In this document: positions 28,793-36,610 of the stretch, in pieces
How positions within the stretch are numbered: position 1 is the stretch's first letter
Layout of the letters: each line of letters begins with the position of its first letter
Source: Sphingomonas sp. LY54
GTDB taxonomy: Bacteria; Pseudomonadota; Alphaproteobacteria; Sphingomonadales; Sphingomonadaceae
Assembly (NCBI RefSeq): GCF_035594035.1
Contig: NZ_CP141588.1
Coordinates: 1 to 64,000 of the forward strand
Reading direction: 5' to 3'
DNA length: 64,000 nucleotides
The notes under the pieces: model-generated
Seen by the model: the letters and a program-made list of their open reading frames with translations, nothing else
The model's database searches: none
Told to the model about the DNA's origin: nothing
Position numbers and translations under genes: made by a program

Positions 28793-29208
28793 TCACGATC
28801 CAGGCTATCGACCATGTCGTGCTGCGGGTCGTCGACCTGGGGAAGATGGCCCGTTTCTACACCGAGGTGCTCGGCGCCCGGTTCGAAAAGCATCAGGAGG
28901 CGATCGGCCTGTATCAGCTGCGGGTCGGCACGGCCCTGATCGATCTCGTGCCGGTGTCGGGCCAGCTTGGCAGCGCCGGCGGCGCGGCGCCCGGGCCCGA
29001 AGGCCGCAACGTCGACCATATCTGTTTTCGCGTCCTGCCGTGGAACGGCGCGGCGATCCTCGCCGAGCTCCAGGGCCACGGCATCGCCGCCGAAATCGTC
29101 TCGCGCTACGGCGCGGAAGGCGACGGCCCATCCATTTACCTTTTGGATCCGGAGGGCAATGCTCTGGAACTGAAGGGACCGCCCTGGGCGCCCGTGCCCG
29201 CACTTTGA
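28789..29208 (+). CDS. VOC (glyoxalase/bleomycin-resistance) family protein
   Basis: A 139-residue protein with two beta-alpha-beta-beta-beta modules. Likely metal ligands: His in IDHVVLRV, His in NVDHICFRV, and Glu in [11 protein letters not shown]. The family includes glyoxalase I, dioxygenases and resistance proteins; the substrate is unknown. The ATGA overlap with pgk and 14-base gap to the aldolase place it firmly in the glycolytic operon. A role in handling a reactive triose by-product would fit but is only a guess. Confidence 0.88.
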   Translation: MITIQAIDHVVLRVVDLGKMARFYTEVLGARFEKHQEAIGLYQLRVGTALIDLVPVSGQLGSAGGAAPGPEGRNVDHICFRVLPWNGAAILAELQGHGIAAEIVSRYGAEGDGPSIYLLDPEGNALELKGPPWAPVPAL

Positions 29209-29222
29209 GCAAGGAAAGTCAG

Positions 29223-30113
29223 ATGAACGACAAGATGATGGCGCAGATCAAGGACGGTAAGGGCTTCATCGCCGCGCTCGACCAGAGCGGCGGCTCCACG
29301 CCCAAGGCCTTGAAGGGCTATGGCATCGAGGAGGGCGCCTGGTCGAACGACGAGGAAATGTTCGGCCTCATTCACCAGATGCGCTCGCGCATCATCACCG
29401 CGCCCTCGTTCGGCAGCGGCAAGGTGCTCGGCGCGATCCTGTTCGAGCGGACGATGGACGGCGAGATCGACGGCAAGCCGGTGCCGCAGGTCCTGCAGGA
29501 GCGCGGCGTGGTCCCGTTCATCAAGATCGACAAGGGCCTCGAGGACGAAGCGAACGGCGTCCAGCTGATGAAGCCGATGCCCGATCTCGATGCTTTGCTG
29601 GCCCGCGCCAAGGGCCTCGGCGTGTTCGGCACCAAGGAGCGCTCGGTGATCAACCTCGCCAACCGCGAGGGCATCGCCGCCATCGTCAAGCAGCAGTTCG
29701 AAGTCGGCGAGCAGGTGCTGGCCGCGGGTCTCGTCCCGATGATCGAGCCCGAGGTCAACATCAAGAGCGCGCAGCGCGCCGAGGCCGACCGCATCCTCAA
29801 GGAGGAGCTTCTGAAGGCGCTCGACGGCGTCGCCGAGGGCCGCCAGGTCATGCTCAAGCTGTCGATCCCGGCCGAGGCTGGCCTCTACGACGAGGTCGTC
29901 GCTCATCCGCGCGTGCTGCGCGTCGTCGCTCTGTCGGGCGGCTTCTCGCGCGCCGAGGCGTGCCGCGAACTCGCCAGGAACAAGGGCATGATCGCAAGCT
30001 TCTCGCGCGCTCTGCTCTCCGATCTTCGCCACCAGATGAGCGACGAAGAGTTCGACGCCGCGCTCGGCGAGGCGATCGACGAGATCCACACCGCCTCGAC
30101 CGTCAAGGCCTGA
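29223..30113 (+). CDS. Fructose-bisphosphate aldolase, class I
   Basis: A 296-residue Schiff-base aldolase. The segment starts KGFIAALDQSGGSTPKAL, followed by VPFIKIDKGLED and PMIEPEVNIKS; the Lys in VMLKLSIPAE is the expected Schiff-base residue. The ribosome site AAGGAAAG lies before the ATG. It cleaves fructose-1,6-bisphosphate and is the fifth gene of the tkt-gap-pgk-VOC-fba run. No class II (zinc) aldolase is in the window. Confidence 0.94.
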   Translation: MNDKMMAQIKDGKGFIAALDQSGGSTPKALKGYGIEEGAWSNDEEMFGLIHQMRSRIITAPSFGSGKVLGAILFERTMDGEIDGKPVPQVLQERGVVPFIKIDKGLEDEANGVQLMKPMPDLDALLARAKGLGVFGTKERSVINLANREGIAAIVKQQFEVGEQVLAAGLVPMIEPEVNIKSAQRAEADRILKEELLKALDGVAEGRQVMLKLSIPAEAGLYDEVVAHPRVLRVVALSGGFSRAEACRELARNKGMIASFSRALLSDLRHQMSDEEFDAALGEAIDEIHTASTVKA

Positions 30114-30134
30114 GGCTTCGGGGAAGCGCGGGAC

Positions 30135-30764
30135 ATGATCCGGCGCTTCCTCGCCCGCCAGTTCGCCCGGCCGACCGGGCCGGCAGCGCCGCTTATCGGC
30201 CGTTGGCTCGATCGGATCGCCGGCCCGTCCAACCGTCTCGCATGGGCCGAGATGCGGATCGGGCCGGAGGACGATGTGCTCGAGATCGGCTTTGGCGGGG
30301 GCGCCTTGCTCGGCCGGCTGCTGAATGCCACGCGCGGCACGGTAACCGGCGTCGATGCCGCGCCCGCGATGGTGGAGCGTGCCCGGCGTCGCTTTTCCGA
30401 CACGCCCAACCTCCGCCTGCACTGCGCCAGCGTCGACAATCTCCCGCTTGGCGACGGCTCGGTCGATAAGGCGGTGAGCGTCGCCAGCCTCTATTTCTGG
30501 CCCGACCCCGCCGCCGCGCTCGCCGAGCTGGCGCGCGTGCTCCGGCCCGGCGGCACGCTCTCGATCTTGTTCGAGCCGCCCGAGGAGCTCGCCAAGTGGC
30601 CCGGTTCCCGCTTCGGCTTCCGCGCTTATGACGCTGCCGAGCTCGAAGCGCTGATGGCGCACGCCGGTTTCGGCGCCTTCCGGCTCGCGGAGGGGAGGGG
30701 GCGCAAGCCCGACCGCTTTCTTTGTTTGACAGGGACGCTTGGCGCGTCAGAAGCGGCGTCATGA
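30135..30764 (+). CDS. Class I SAM-dependent methyltransferase
   Basis: A 209-residue protein. Motif I VLEIGFGGGALLG binds S-adenosylmethionine. The acidic residue after strand 2 is in VTGVDAAPAMV, motif II/III region ASVDNLPLGDGSVDKAVS, then LARVLRPGGTLSILFE. This is the Methyltransf_11 (UbiE-like) type, with unknown substrate. It follows the aldolase by 21 bases, and its stop overlaps thiE (ATGA). Confidence 0.88.
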   Translation: MIRRFLARQFARPTGPAAPLIGRWLDRIAGPSNRLAWAEMRIGPEDDVLEIGFGGGALLGRLLNATRGTVTGVDAAPAMVERARRRFSDTPNLRLHCASVDNLPLGDGSVDKAVSVASLYFWPDPAAALAELARVLRPGGTLSILFEPPEELAKWPGSRFGFRAYDAAELEALMAHAGFGAFRLAEGRGRKPDRFLCLTGTLGASEAAS

Positions 30765-31447
30765 TGGACGAAGATGACGATCTCACGCTCGACCCGAACT
30801 TTGCCGCGCGCTTCGAGGGCGGCCGGCGGGAGCCGTGCCAGCTCTATCTGATATCGCCGCTCGACGTCGGCGGCGACTTTCCGGAGCGGCTGGCGGCGGC
30901 GCTCGAGGGCGGCCCGGTCGCGGCTTTCCAGTTCCGCGTCAAGGGCATCGACCAGCATCAGGCGGCCAAGCTCGCCGAACCGCTGCAGCGCATCTGCGCC
31001 GAGCATGAGGTCGCCTTCATCGTCAACGACGATATCGGCCTCGCCAAGCGCCTCGGCGCCGACGGCGTCCATCTCGGCCAGGACGACGGCGACGCGCGCG
31101 ACGCCCGCGCCCAGCTCGGCCCCGCCGCGCAGATCGGCGTCACCTGCCACGACAGCCGCCATCTCGCGATGGACGCCGGCGAGGCCGGGGCGGACTATGT
31201 CGCGTTCGGGGCTTTCTTCCCGACCGAGACCAAGGAGACGCATCACCGGCCCGAACCGTCGATCCTCGGCTGGTGGAGCACGGTGTTCGAAATACCCTGC
31301 GTCGCGATCGGCGGCATCACGCCCGAAAACGGGCGCGAGCTCGTGGAGGCCGGCGCGGATTTCCTCGCCGTCAGCGGCGCGGTCTGGAACCACAAGCAGG
31401 GTCCGGGCGCAGCGGTCGCGGAATTCCAGAAGATCCTGGTCCGCTAG
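30761..31447 (+). CDS. thiE: Thiamine-phosphate synthase
   Basis: A 228-residue TIM-barrel enzyme joining the thiazole and pyrimidine moieties of thiamine. Motifs: AFQFRVKGID, FIVNDDIGLAKRLGADGVHLGQDD, VTCHDSRHLAMDAGEAGADYVAFGAFFPTETK (shown here in parts: VTCHDSRH; YVAFGAFFPT), and PCVAIGGITPENG. The N-terminus is longer than usual (about 35 residues, acidic). Tandem ATGs at 30761/30764 overlap the methyltransferase stop; no TPP riboswitch precedes it, as expected for an internal operon gene. Confidence 0.93.
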   Translation: MMDEDDDLTLDPNFAARFEGGRREPCQLYLISPLDVGGDFPERLAAALEGGPVAAFQFRVKGIDQHQAAKLAEPLQRICAEHEVAFIVNDDIGLAKRLGADGVHLGQDDGDARDARAQLGPAAQIGVTCHDSRHLAMDAGEAGADYVAFGAFFPTETKETHHRPEPSILGWWSTVFEIPCVAIGGITPENGRELVEAGADFLAVSGAVWNHKQGPGAAVAEFQKILVR

Positions 31448-32187
31448 CGCGCCGCCTGCGCCACCATAGCCCGCAGGGTGAGGGCGTCGGCGATCGCGTC
31501 GGCATGGATGTCGTTGTTGAAATAGGCCCAGACGTCGCGGCCCTGCCGCGCCTGGCCCGTTATCCAGTCGGCCCAGCCGAGCAGCACTTCGTCCGGATAA
31601 CGGCCCCAATATTTGCCGGCAAAGCCGTGGAAGCGGACATAGGCGCACGGGCCAACCGCTTCCCGAGGCACATTCATGCCCGGCATGTCGTGCGTGCAGT
31701 AGGAGACGCCACGCTCGCCGAGGAGCCGGATCACCTCGTCGCTCATCCAGCTCGCCTCGCGGAATTCGAAGACGTGGACCAGGTCCATGGGCAGCAAGGC
31801 CAGAAATTCCTCGATCCGCTCGCGGTTGAACCCCCAGCGCGGCGGAAGCTGGTAGAGGATCGGCCCGATCGTCTCTCCAAGCCCGCGCGCCCGGCCCAGG
31901 AACAGGTTGAGTGGCTCCGCGCACTCCTTCAATTTCTTGGCGTGAGTGATGAAGCGCGACGCCTTGACGGCGTAGCGGAAGCCGGGCGGCGCCTGGTCCT
32001 TCCACTTCACGAATGTTTCGGGCTTAGGCAGGTGGTAGAAGCTGGTGTTGAGTTCGACCGTGTCGAATACGCCTGCATAATGGTCGAACCAGCGCTTCAT
32101 CGGCAATTTCTCGGGATAGAAGGCGCCGCGCCAATGGCGGTAATTCCAGCCCGAGCAGCCGATCCGGATCGTTCCAGCCTCCGTCAT
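31444..32187 (-). CDS. DUF72 domain protein
   Basis: A 247-residue TIM-barrel-type protein of unknown function. Family hallmarks: IRIGCSGWNYRHWRGAFYPE at the start, FDTVELNTSFYHLP, FRYAVKASRFITH, FEFREASW and a C-terminal VWAYFNNDIHADA. The ATG at 32187 is the natural start; a longer frame continues upstream as a shadow of the divergent L,D-transpeptidase gene. Its stop overlaps thiE by 4 bases, tail to tail. Confidence 0.92.
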   Translation of the reverse strand: MTEAGTIRIGCSGWNYRHWRGAFYPEKLPMKRWFDHYAGVFDTVELNTSFYHLPKPETFVKWKDQAPPGFRYAVKASRFITHAKKLKECAEPLNLFLGRARGLGETIGPILYQLPPRWGFNRERIEEFLALLPMDLVHVFEFREASWMSDEVIRLLGERGVSYCTHDMPGMNVPREAVGPCAYVRFHGFAGKYWGRYPDEVLLGWADWITGQARQGRDVWAYFNNDIHADAIADALTLRAMVAQAAR

Positions 32188-32266
32188 TGCCGCGCTTAAC
32201 GGCGGCGGAAGGAAATAAGTTGCCCGTACGACGTTGACCCTCCGAACTGAAATCGGAGTGACCGTC

Positions 32267-33313
32267 GTGCGTAACACCAAATTGATGGCGGCCCTGCTGT
32301 GTACGCTGGGCTTCGCCGCCGCCGCGCCGATCGCCGGCGCCGCGCTGGCGCAGCAGAAAGCCGCTCCTGCCGCCAAGGCGAAGGCCGAGACGCCGAGCGA
32401 CAAGATCGACGGCACCATTTTCCACGCGCAGGTGCTGCTCGACCGCGCCGGCTTCTCGCCTGGCGTGATCGACGGGCTCGAAGGCATGTCGTTCCATGAA
32501 GCGCTGCGCGGCTTCCAGACCGCCCGCGGGCTTGAGGTCACCGGCGAACTCGACCAGCCGACTCGCGTCGCCTTGCTGCGCGACCGGGCGCCCTCGACCC
32601 GCAAGCTGCGGATCGACGAGAGCGACGCCCGCGGCCCGTTTGTCGGCCGCATCCCCAAGGATCCCGCCGAGCAAGCCAAGTTGAAGCAGCTCGGCTACCG
32701 CAACCTGCTCGAGAAGGTCGCCGAGAAATTCCACACCACGCCGGCGACGATCATCGCGCTCAACGATCCGCGCATGGCGCTTCAGGCCGGGACCGTGCTG
32801 CGCCTGCCCAACGTCCTGCCGACCTCGCGCAATTATGAGGGCGCCAAGCCCGACATCGCCCAACTGCTGAGCGACCTCAACGTCAGCGGCGAACAGCCCA
32901 AGGCGGAGCGCGTCGTCGTCGACAAGTCCGAGAAGGCGGTGAAGGTCTATGGCGAGGGCGACAAGCTGATCGCCCAGTTCCCGGCCACGCTCGGCAGCGA
33001 CAAGGATCCGCTGCCGCTCGGCACCTGGAAGATCAATTCGGTCGCCTACAATCCGCCGTTCCATTATCAGCCGCAGCTTTTCTGGGACGTGAAGGATGAC
33101 GAGCCCGAGCAGATGCTCCCGCCGGGCCCGAACGGCCCCGTCGGCGTCGTCTGGATCGATCTCAACCGCGAGAATATCGGCATCCACGGCACCAACTCGC
33201 CCGAGACGATCAAGCGCGCCGAGAGCCATGGCTGCGTCCGCATGACCAATTGGGACGTCGCCCGCCTGACCCGCATGGTGAAGGACGGGATGACGGTGGT
33301 GTTCCAGGCTTGA
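32267..33313 (+). CDS. L,D-transpeptidase (YkuD) with peptidoglycan-binding domain
   Basis: About 348 residues, exported by an N-terminal signal peptide (LMAALLCTLGFAAAAPIAGAALA, cut near AQQ). A PG_binding_1 unit follows (LLDRAGFSPGVIDG...TGELDQPTR, about 56-102), then a LysM-like helix region (145-170). The YkuD domain is C-terminal, with His307, His321 and catalytic Cys323 in SHGCVRM. It cross-links peptidoglycan or attaches proteins by L,D bonds. The start is a GTG: 32267 fits CGGAG spacing, 32258 is possible, TTG 32234 unlikely. The stop is embedded in the M23 start (TTGA). Confidence 0.93.
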   Translation: MRNTKLMAALLCTLGFAAAAPIAGAALAQQKAAPAAKAKAETPSDKIDGTIFHAQVLLDRAGFSPGVIDGLEGMSFHEALRGFQTARGLEVTGELDQPTRVALLRDRAPSTRKLRIDESDARGPFVGRIPKDPAEQAKLKQLGYRNLLEKVAEKFHTTPATIIALNDPRMALQAGTVLRLPNVLPTSRNYEGAKPDIAQLLSDLNVSGEQPKAERVVVDKSEKAVKVYGEGDKLIAQFPATLGSDKDPLPLGTWKINSVAYNPPFHYQPQLFWDVKDDEPEQMLPPGPNGPVGVVWIDLNRENIGIHGTNSPETIKRAESHGCVRMTNWDVARLTRMVKDGMTVVFQA

Positions 33314-33936
33314 GTCGGTTCAAGCTCTACGCGACCAACATCCTCACGGCGCTGGTGACCGCCGTCGTCACCAGCATTTTCTGGGTGTCGGCCTATGGCA
33401 ACAAATCGGGTGAGGTCGAGGCGGCGGGCGACACGGTCACGCTCGCCAAGCCGAAGGTCGAGGTCGCCGAGGGCATCGTCATCGGGCCGGCCGGGCTCGC
33501 CATCCCGGTGGCGGGGGTGAAGCCGGACCAGCTAGTCGACACCTACAGCCAGGCCAGGGCCGGCGGCGCCCGCGTCCACGATGCGATCGACATCATGGCT
33601 GAGCCCGGCACACCCGTCGTCGCTGCGGCTCCCGGCACGGTCGAGAAATTGTTCTTCAGCGAGGGCGGCGGCGGCATCACTGCCTATGTCCGCTCGCCCG
33701 ACAAGCGCTGGATCTATTATTATGCCCATCTCCAGGACTATGCGCCGGGGCTGCGCGAGGGGCAGGCGATCGCCCGTGGCACGCCGATCGGCCATGTCGG
33801 CAGCACCGGCAACGCCAATCCGGCCGGACCCCATCTCCATTTCGCCGTCCATCGCATGAGCGCCGGCGAGCCGTGGCACGAGGGCAGCCCCGTAAACCCC
33901 TATCCGCTGCTTGCCAGTACCCGCGGCGGCCGCTGA
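33310..33936 (+). CDS. M23 (LytM) family peptidase, membrane-anchored
   Basis: A 208-residue protein. One N-terminal membrane anchor (about 8-28), then a linker, then a LytM fold. Zinc ligands His90 and Asp94 (RVHDAID) and His177 (PHLHF) are present, with His140 (YYAH) as the catalytic helper, so it is probably an active peptidoglycan endopeptidase. The apparent start is TTG 33310 overlapping the L,D-transpeptidase stop (TTGA); the ATG at 33250 adds residues read out of frame from that gene. Coupled translation with the transpeptidase suggests joint cell-wall remodelling. Confidence 0.9.
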   Translation: MSRFKLYATNILTALVTAVVTSIFWVSAYGNKSGEVEAAGDTVTLAKPKVEVAEGIVIGPAGLAIPVAGVKPDQLVDTYSQARAGGARVHDAIDIMAEPGTPVVAAAPGTVEKLFFSEGGGGITAYVRSPDKRWIYYYAHLQDYAPGLREGQAIARGTPIGHVGSTGNANPAGPHLHFAVHRMSAGEPWHEGSPVNPYPLLASTRGGR

Positions 33937-33968
33937 CATTGTCCGTCGTCTCTGCTAGAGCGGACCGC

Positions 33969-34202
33969 ATGGAACGGATCATCATGCTCCAGATCGAAAA
34001 GTTACCCGAAGGTGTTTATCTCGGCACGTCGGAGGACGTGGAGGGCCTTGTCGTCCAGGCGAACACCGTCGCCGAACTCATCGAAATCGCCCAGGATGCC
34101 GCTAGGAGCATCCGGGAAATCCGGGCGGCGGAAGGCTGGGACGAGCCTGCCGGCGAGCCGGTCCCGGAAAGCTTCATCGTACCGGTCGTCCTGGCGGCCT
34201 GA
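33969..34202 (+). CDS. hicB: HicB-like antitoxin (DUF1902 type)
   Basis: A 77-residue partial HicB fold: MLQIEKLPEGVYLGTSEDVEGL, then a helix (TVAELIEIAQDAARSI), close to DUF1902/HicB proteins that neutralise HicA. No DNA-binding C-terminal domain is visible, so autoregulation would need another factor. The start could be ATG 33969 or 33984. hicA begins at the very next base after the stop (TGA then ATG). This is an inferred toxin-antitoxin pair from size, order and fold pattern. Confidence 0.78.
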   Translation: MERIIMLQIEKLPEGVYLGTSEDVEGLVVQANTVAELIEIAQDAARSIREIRAAEGWDEPAGEPVPESFIVPVVLAA

Positions 34203-34499
34203 ATGGGCCGCCTCGCGGGCTTCAGCTATCGCGAAGTCACGGCCCGGCTCCGCAAGTTCGGTTTCGAGCCGAGAGGCAAATCGAAGGGAAGCCACGAGCA
34301 ATGGATCAACCGGGAGACGCGCCGGATCACGATGGTCGCCCGCCATCCTGGTGACATCCCGGAGGGCACGCTTCGTGCCATTCTCAAGCAGGCCGACATC
34401 GGCGTCGACGAGTTCCTTCCGCTTAGAGCCGCTTGCCCGTCCGGGCGGCTCCGGCTAAGGGCCGCTCCGGCTCTTTTTCCAATTGTGAGACGCACATGA
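34203..34499 (+). CDS. hicA: HicA-like mRNA interferase toxin
   Basis: A 98-residue protein of the YcfA/HicA double-stranded-RNA-binding fold. Visible: [18 protein letters not shown], the catalytic-type His31 in [16 protein letters not shown] and [20 protein letters not shown]. The typical domain ends about residue 72. The last 25 residues are encoded by a terminator-like hairpin and look like read-through sequence. The stop overlaps the efp ATG (ATGA). The order antitoxin-toxin is the reverse of canonical hicAB, as in some hicBA loci. Confidence 0.8.
   Translation: MGRLAGFSYREVTARLRKFGFEPRGKSKGSHEQWINRETRRITMVARHPGDIPEGTLRAILKQADIGVDEFLPLRAACPSGRLRLRAAPALFPIVRRT
34425..34478 (+). terminator. 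Terminator-like hairpin inside the 3' end of hicA
   Basis: AGAGCCG (34425-34431) can pair with CGGCTCT (34468-34474), enclosing a further GCCGC/GCGGC arm; four more T residues follow, giving TCTTTTTCC. It would separate hicBA transcripts from efp. Its position inside the hicA coding frame is unusual. Confidence 0.5.
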
Positions 34500-35059
34500 A
34501 GATCAGCGGCGTGGACATTCGTCCCGGCAACATCATCGAATATGAAGGCGGGATCTGGCGCGCGGTCAAGATCCAGCACACGCAGCCGGGCAAGGGCGGC
34601 GCCTACATGCAGGTCGAAATGAAGAACCTCATCGACGGCCGCAAGAACAACGTCCGCTTCCGCTCGGCCGAGACGGTCGAGCGCGTGCGTCTCGACACCA
34701 CCGACTTCCAGTTCCTGTTCCGCGACGGCGACCAGCTCACGTTCATGGACAAGGACACGTACGAGCAGATCACGCTTCCGGCCGACCTCCTCGGCGACGC
34801 CGCCGCCTTCCTCCAGGACGGCATGGACGTCGTCATGGAGCTTTACGACGAGAAGCCGATCTCGGTGCAGCTCCCCGACACGATCGAAGCGACGATCGTC
34901 GAAGCCGACGCGGTGGTGAAGGGGCAGACCGCTTCCTCTTCCTACAAGCCCGCGGTCCTCGACAACGGCGTCCGCGTCATGGTCCCGCCGCACATTTCGA
35001 GCGGCACCCGCATCGTCGTCGACGTCTACGAGCAGACCTACGTCCGCCGCGCCGACTGA
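34496..35059 (+). CDS. efp: Elongation factor P
   Basis: A 187-residue, three-domain factor that relieves ribosome stalling at polyproline. N-terminal KOW-like domain [30 protein letters not shown] (in parts: [21 protein letters not shown]). The residue expected to be modified lies in the QPGKGG loop and is Lys. The OB domains follow, ending [20 protein letters not shown], the usual C-terminal motif. Length is normal. The ATG overlaps the hicA stop by 3 bases (ATGA). Confidence 0.97.
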   Translation: MKISGVDIRPGNIIEYEGGIWRAVKIQHTQPGKGGAYMQVEMKNLIDGRKNNVRFRSAETVERVRLDTTDFQFLFRDGDQLTFMDKDTYEQITLPADLLGDAAAFLQDGMDVVMELYDEKPISVQLPDTIEATIVEADAVVKGQTASSSYKPAVLDNGVRVMVPPHISSGTRIVVDVYEQTYVRRAD

Positions 35060-35065
35060 TCATTT

Positions 35066-35151
35066 CCCCTCCCGCCTGCGGGAGGGGTAGGGGCTGGCTT
35101 CGCCTCCCCGCCGAGACTTCCCACCCCGACCCCTCCTGCCCGCGGGAGGGG
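35066..35151. repeat. Double GC-rich palindrome between efp and suhB
   Basis: A perfect palindrome at 35066-35087 (CCCCTCCCGC, CT, GCGGGAGGGG) and a second at 35130-35151 (CCCCTCCTGC / GCGGGAGGGG type). GGGGCTGGC and CCACCCCGA words lie between them. It is the same family as 27478-27573. The right arm runs into GGGGAGGAGCAATGAC just before the suhB ATG. Confidence 0.75.
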
Positions 35152-35163
35152 AGGAGCAATGAC

Positions 35164-35982
35164 ATGGTTTCCCATTCCGGCCTCATCACCGTCATGCAAC
35201 GCGCCGCCCGCAAGGCCGCGCCGCGCCTGCGCCGCGACTTCGGCGAGGTCGAGCAACTGCAGGTCAGCCGCAAGGGCCCGGCCGACTTCGTCTCGCTGGC
35301 CGACAAGAATGCCGAGCAGACCGTGATGGAGGAACTGCGCCACGCCCGGCCGGACTGGGGCTTCTACATGGAAGAGGGCGGTACGATCGAGGGCGATCCC
35401 TCGAAGCCGCGCTGGATCATCGATCCGATCGACGGTACCTCCAACTTCCTCCACGGCATCCCCCATTTCGCGATCTCGATCGCGGTCGAGGAGCCGCGCC
35501 CCGGCGGCGGCCGCGGCGAGATCACCCAGGGCCTGGTCTACCAGCCGCTGACCGACGAGAGCTTCTGGGCGGAAAAGGGCAGGGGTTCCTGGCTCAACGA
35601 GCGCCGCCTGCGCGTCTCCTCGCGCCGCGACCTCGCCGATTGCCTGATCGCGACTGGCGTTCCCTATTTCGGCCATGGCGATCTCGGCCGTTTCAATGCG
35701 ATCCTCAACGCGATCGCGCCCGAAGTCGCCGGCATCCGCCGCTTCGGCTCGGCCGCGCTCGATCTCGCCTGGGTCGCCGCCGGCCGCTATGACGGCTTTT
35801 GGGAAAACGACCTGCAATATTGGGACGTCGCGGCGGGCATGCTGCTGGTGCGCGAGGCCGGCGGCTTCGTCACCGACTATCGGGGCGGCGACAAGCCGGT
35901 CGAGCGCAGCGAAATCCTGGCCGCCAACGACCAGATCCACAACAAGCTGCACAAATTGGTCGCCAAGGCGGTTCGCGCCTGA
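35164..35982 (+). CDS. suhB: Inositol monophosphatase family protein
   Basis: A 272-residue Mg-dependent phosphatase. Metal motifs: EEGGTIEGD (first Glu region), WIIDPIDGTSNFLHG (motif 1) and WDVAAGMLLVREAGG (motif 2), all intact. In some bacteria SuhB also assists rRNA transcription. The gene name is by family; the substrate is not shown by sequence. A GC-rich palindrome precedes it and supplies the GGAG ribosome site. It is downstream of efp on the same strand. Confidence 0.9.
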   Translation: MVSHSGLITVMQRAARKAAPRLRRDFGEVEQLQVSRKGPADFVSLADKNAEQTVMEELRHARPDWGFYMEEGGTIEGDPSKPRWIIDPIDGTSNFLHGIPHFAISIAVEEPRPGGGRGEITQGLVYQPLTDESFWAEKGRGSWLNERRLRVSSRRDLADCLIATGVPYFGHGDLGRFNAILNAIAPEVAGIRRFGSAALDLAWVAAGRYDGFWENDLQYWDVAAGMLLVREAGGFVTDYRGGDKPVERSEILAANDQIHNKLHKLVAKAVRA

Positions 35983-36232
35983 GGACGCCCGCCGACGCAC
36001 GCCGTGCAGGCGGCTACGACCACGGTAGTAACACCAGTTCCAAGTCGGTTCGCGGCTGCTTATAGGCTCCGCATAGTCTTGCTTCGGCTGCCCGGACGTG
36101 CTCGTCCGGGTGATCGCAGCACGTCTGGAACATCAAGGGGTTGTTGCGAGTCATTCTCACCCGCTCCAACCCTTGCCACCCTGCGGCGGCAGTCCTAGAA
36201 GCCGCCGCAATCTTGGTATCTGGAGAGTCTCG
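35983..36232 (+). promoter_or_regulatory. nuo operon leader with two strong hairpins
   Basis: The longest gap in the window (250 bases) precedes nuoA. A weak promoter-like pair is TTCCAA (36038-36043), 17 bases, TATAGG (36061-36066). Two hairpins follow: CCCGGACG-TGCT-CGTCCGGG (36091-36110) and TGCGGCGGC/GCCGCCGCA with a 10-base loop (36182-36209). Neither is followed by a T-run, so they look like leader structure rather than terminators. GGAGAG precedes the nuoA ATG. Confidence 0.4.
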
Positions 36233-36610
36233 ATGGCGTCCGTCGCCGCCGAATATCTGCCCATTCTGCTGTTCCTCGCCGTGGCGTTGGCGCTGTCCGG
36301 CGCGTTCGTGGTTCTGCCGATGATCGTCTCGCGCCTGACCGGTGCGCAGAACCCCTATCCCGACAAGCTCGCCGAGTATGAATGCGGCTTCCCGGCGTTT
36401 GAGGATCCGCGGTCGCAGTTCGACGTGCGCTTCTATCTCGTCGCCATCCTGTTCATCATCTTTGATCTCGAAGCGGCGTTCCTGTTCCCATGGGCGGTCT
36501 CGCTCGGCGCGATCGGCGTGGCCGGCTGGGTCGCGATGATGATCTTCCTCGCCGAGCTCACCCTCGGCTTCATTTATGCCTGGAAGAAAGGGGCGCTCGA
36601 ATGGGAGTGA
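36233..36610 (+). CDS. nuoA: NADH-quinone oxidoreductase subunit A
   Basis: A 125-residue membrane-arm subunit of complex I with three helices. Conserved loop [24 protein letters not shown] contains the Cys and acidic residues near the quinone site (shown in parts: [13 protein letters not shown]). It is the first of fourteen consecutive nuo genes; the ATG has GGAGAG upstream. The stop overlaps nuoB by 10 bases. Confidence 0.97.
   Translation: MASVAAEYLPILLFLAVALALSGAFVVLPMIVSRLTGAQNPYPDKLAEYECGFPAFEDPRSQFDVRFYLVAILFIIFDLEAAFLFPWAVSLGAIGVAGWVAMMIFLAELTLGFIYAWKKGALEWE

Noticed and set aside
30722..30790. TPP riboswitch before thiE
   Set aside because: thiE starts inside the methyltransferase stop codon, so there is no untranslated leader to hold a THI box.
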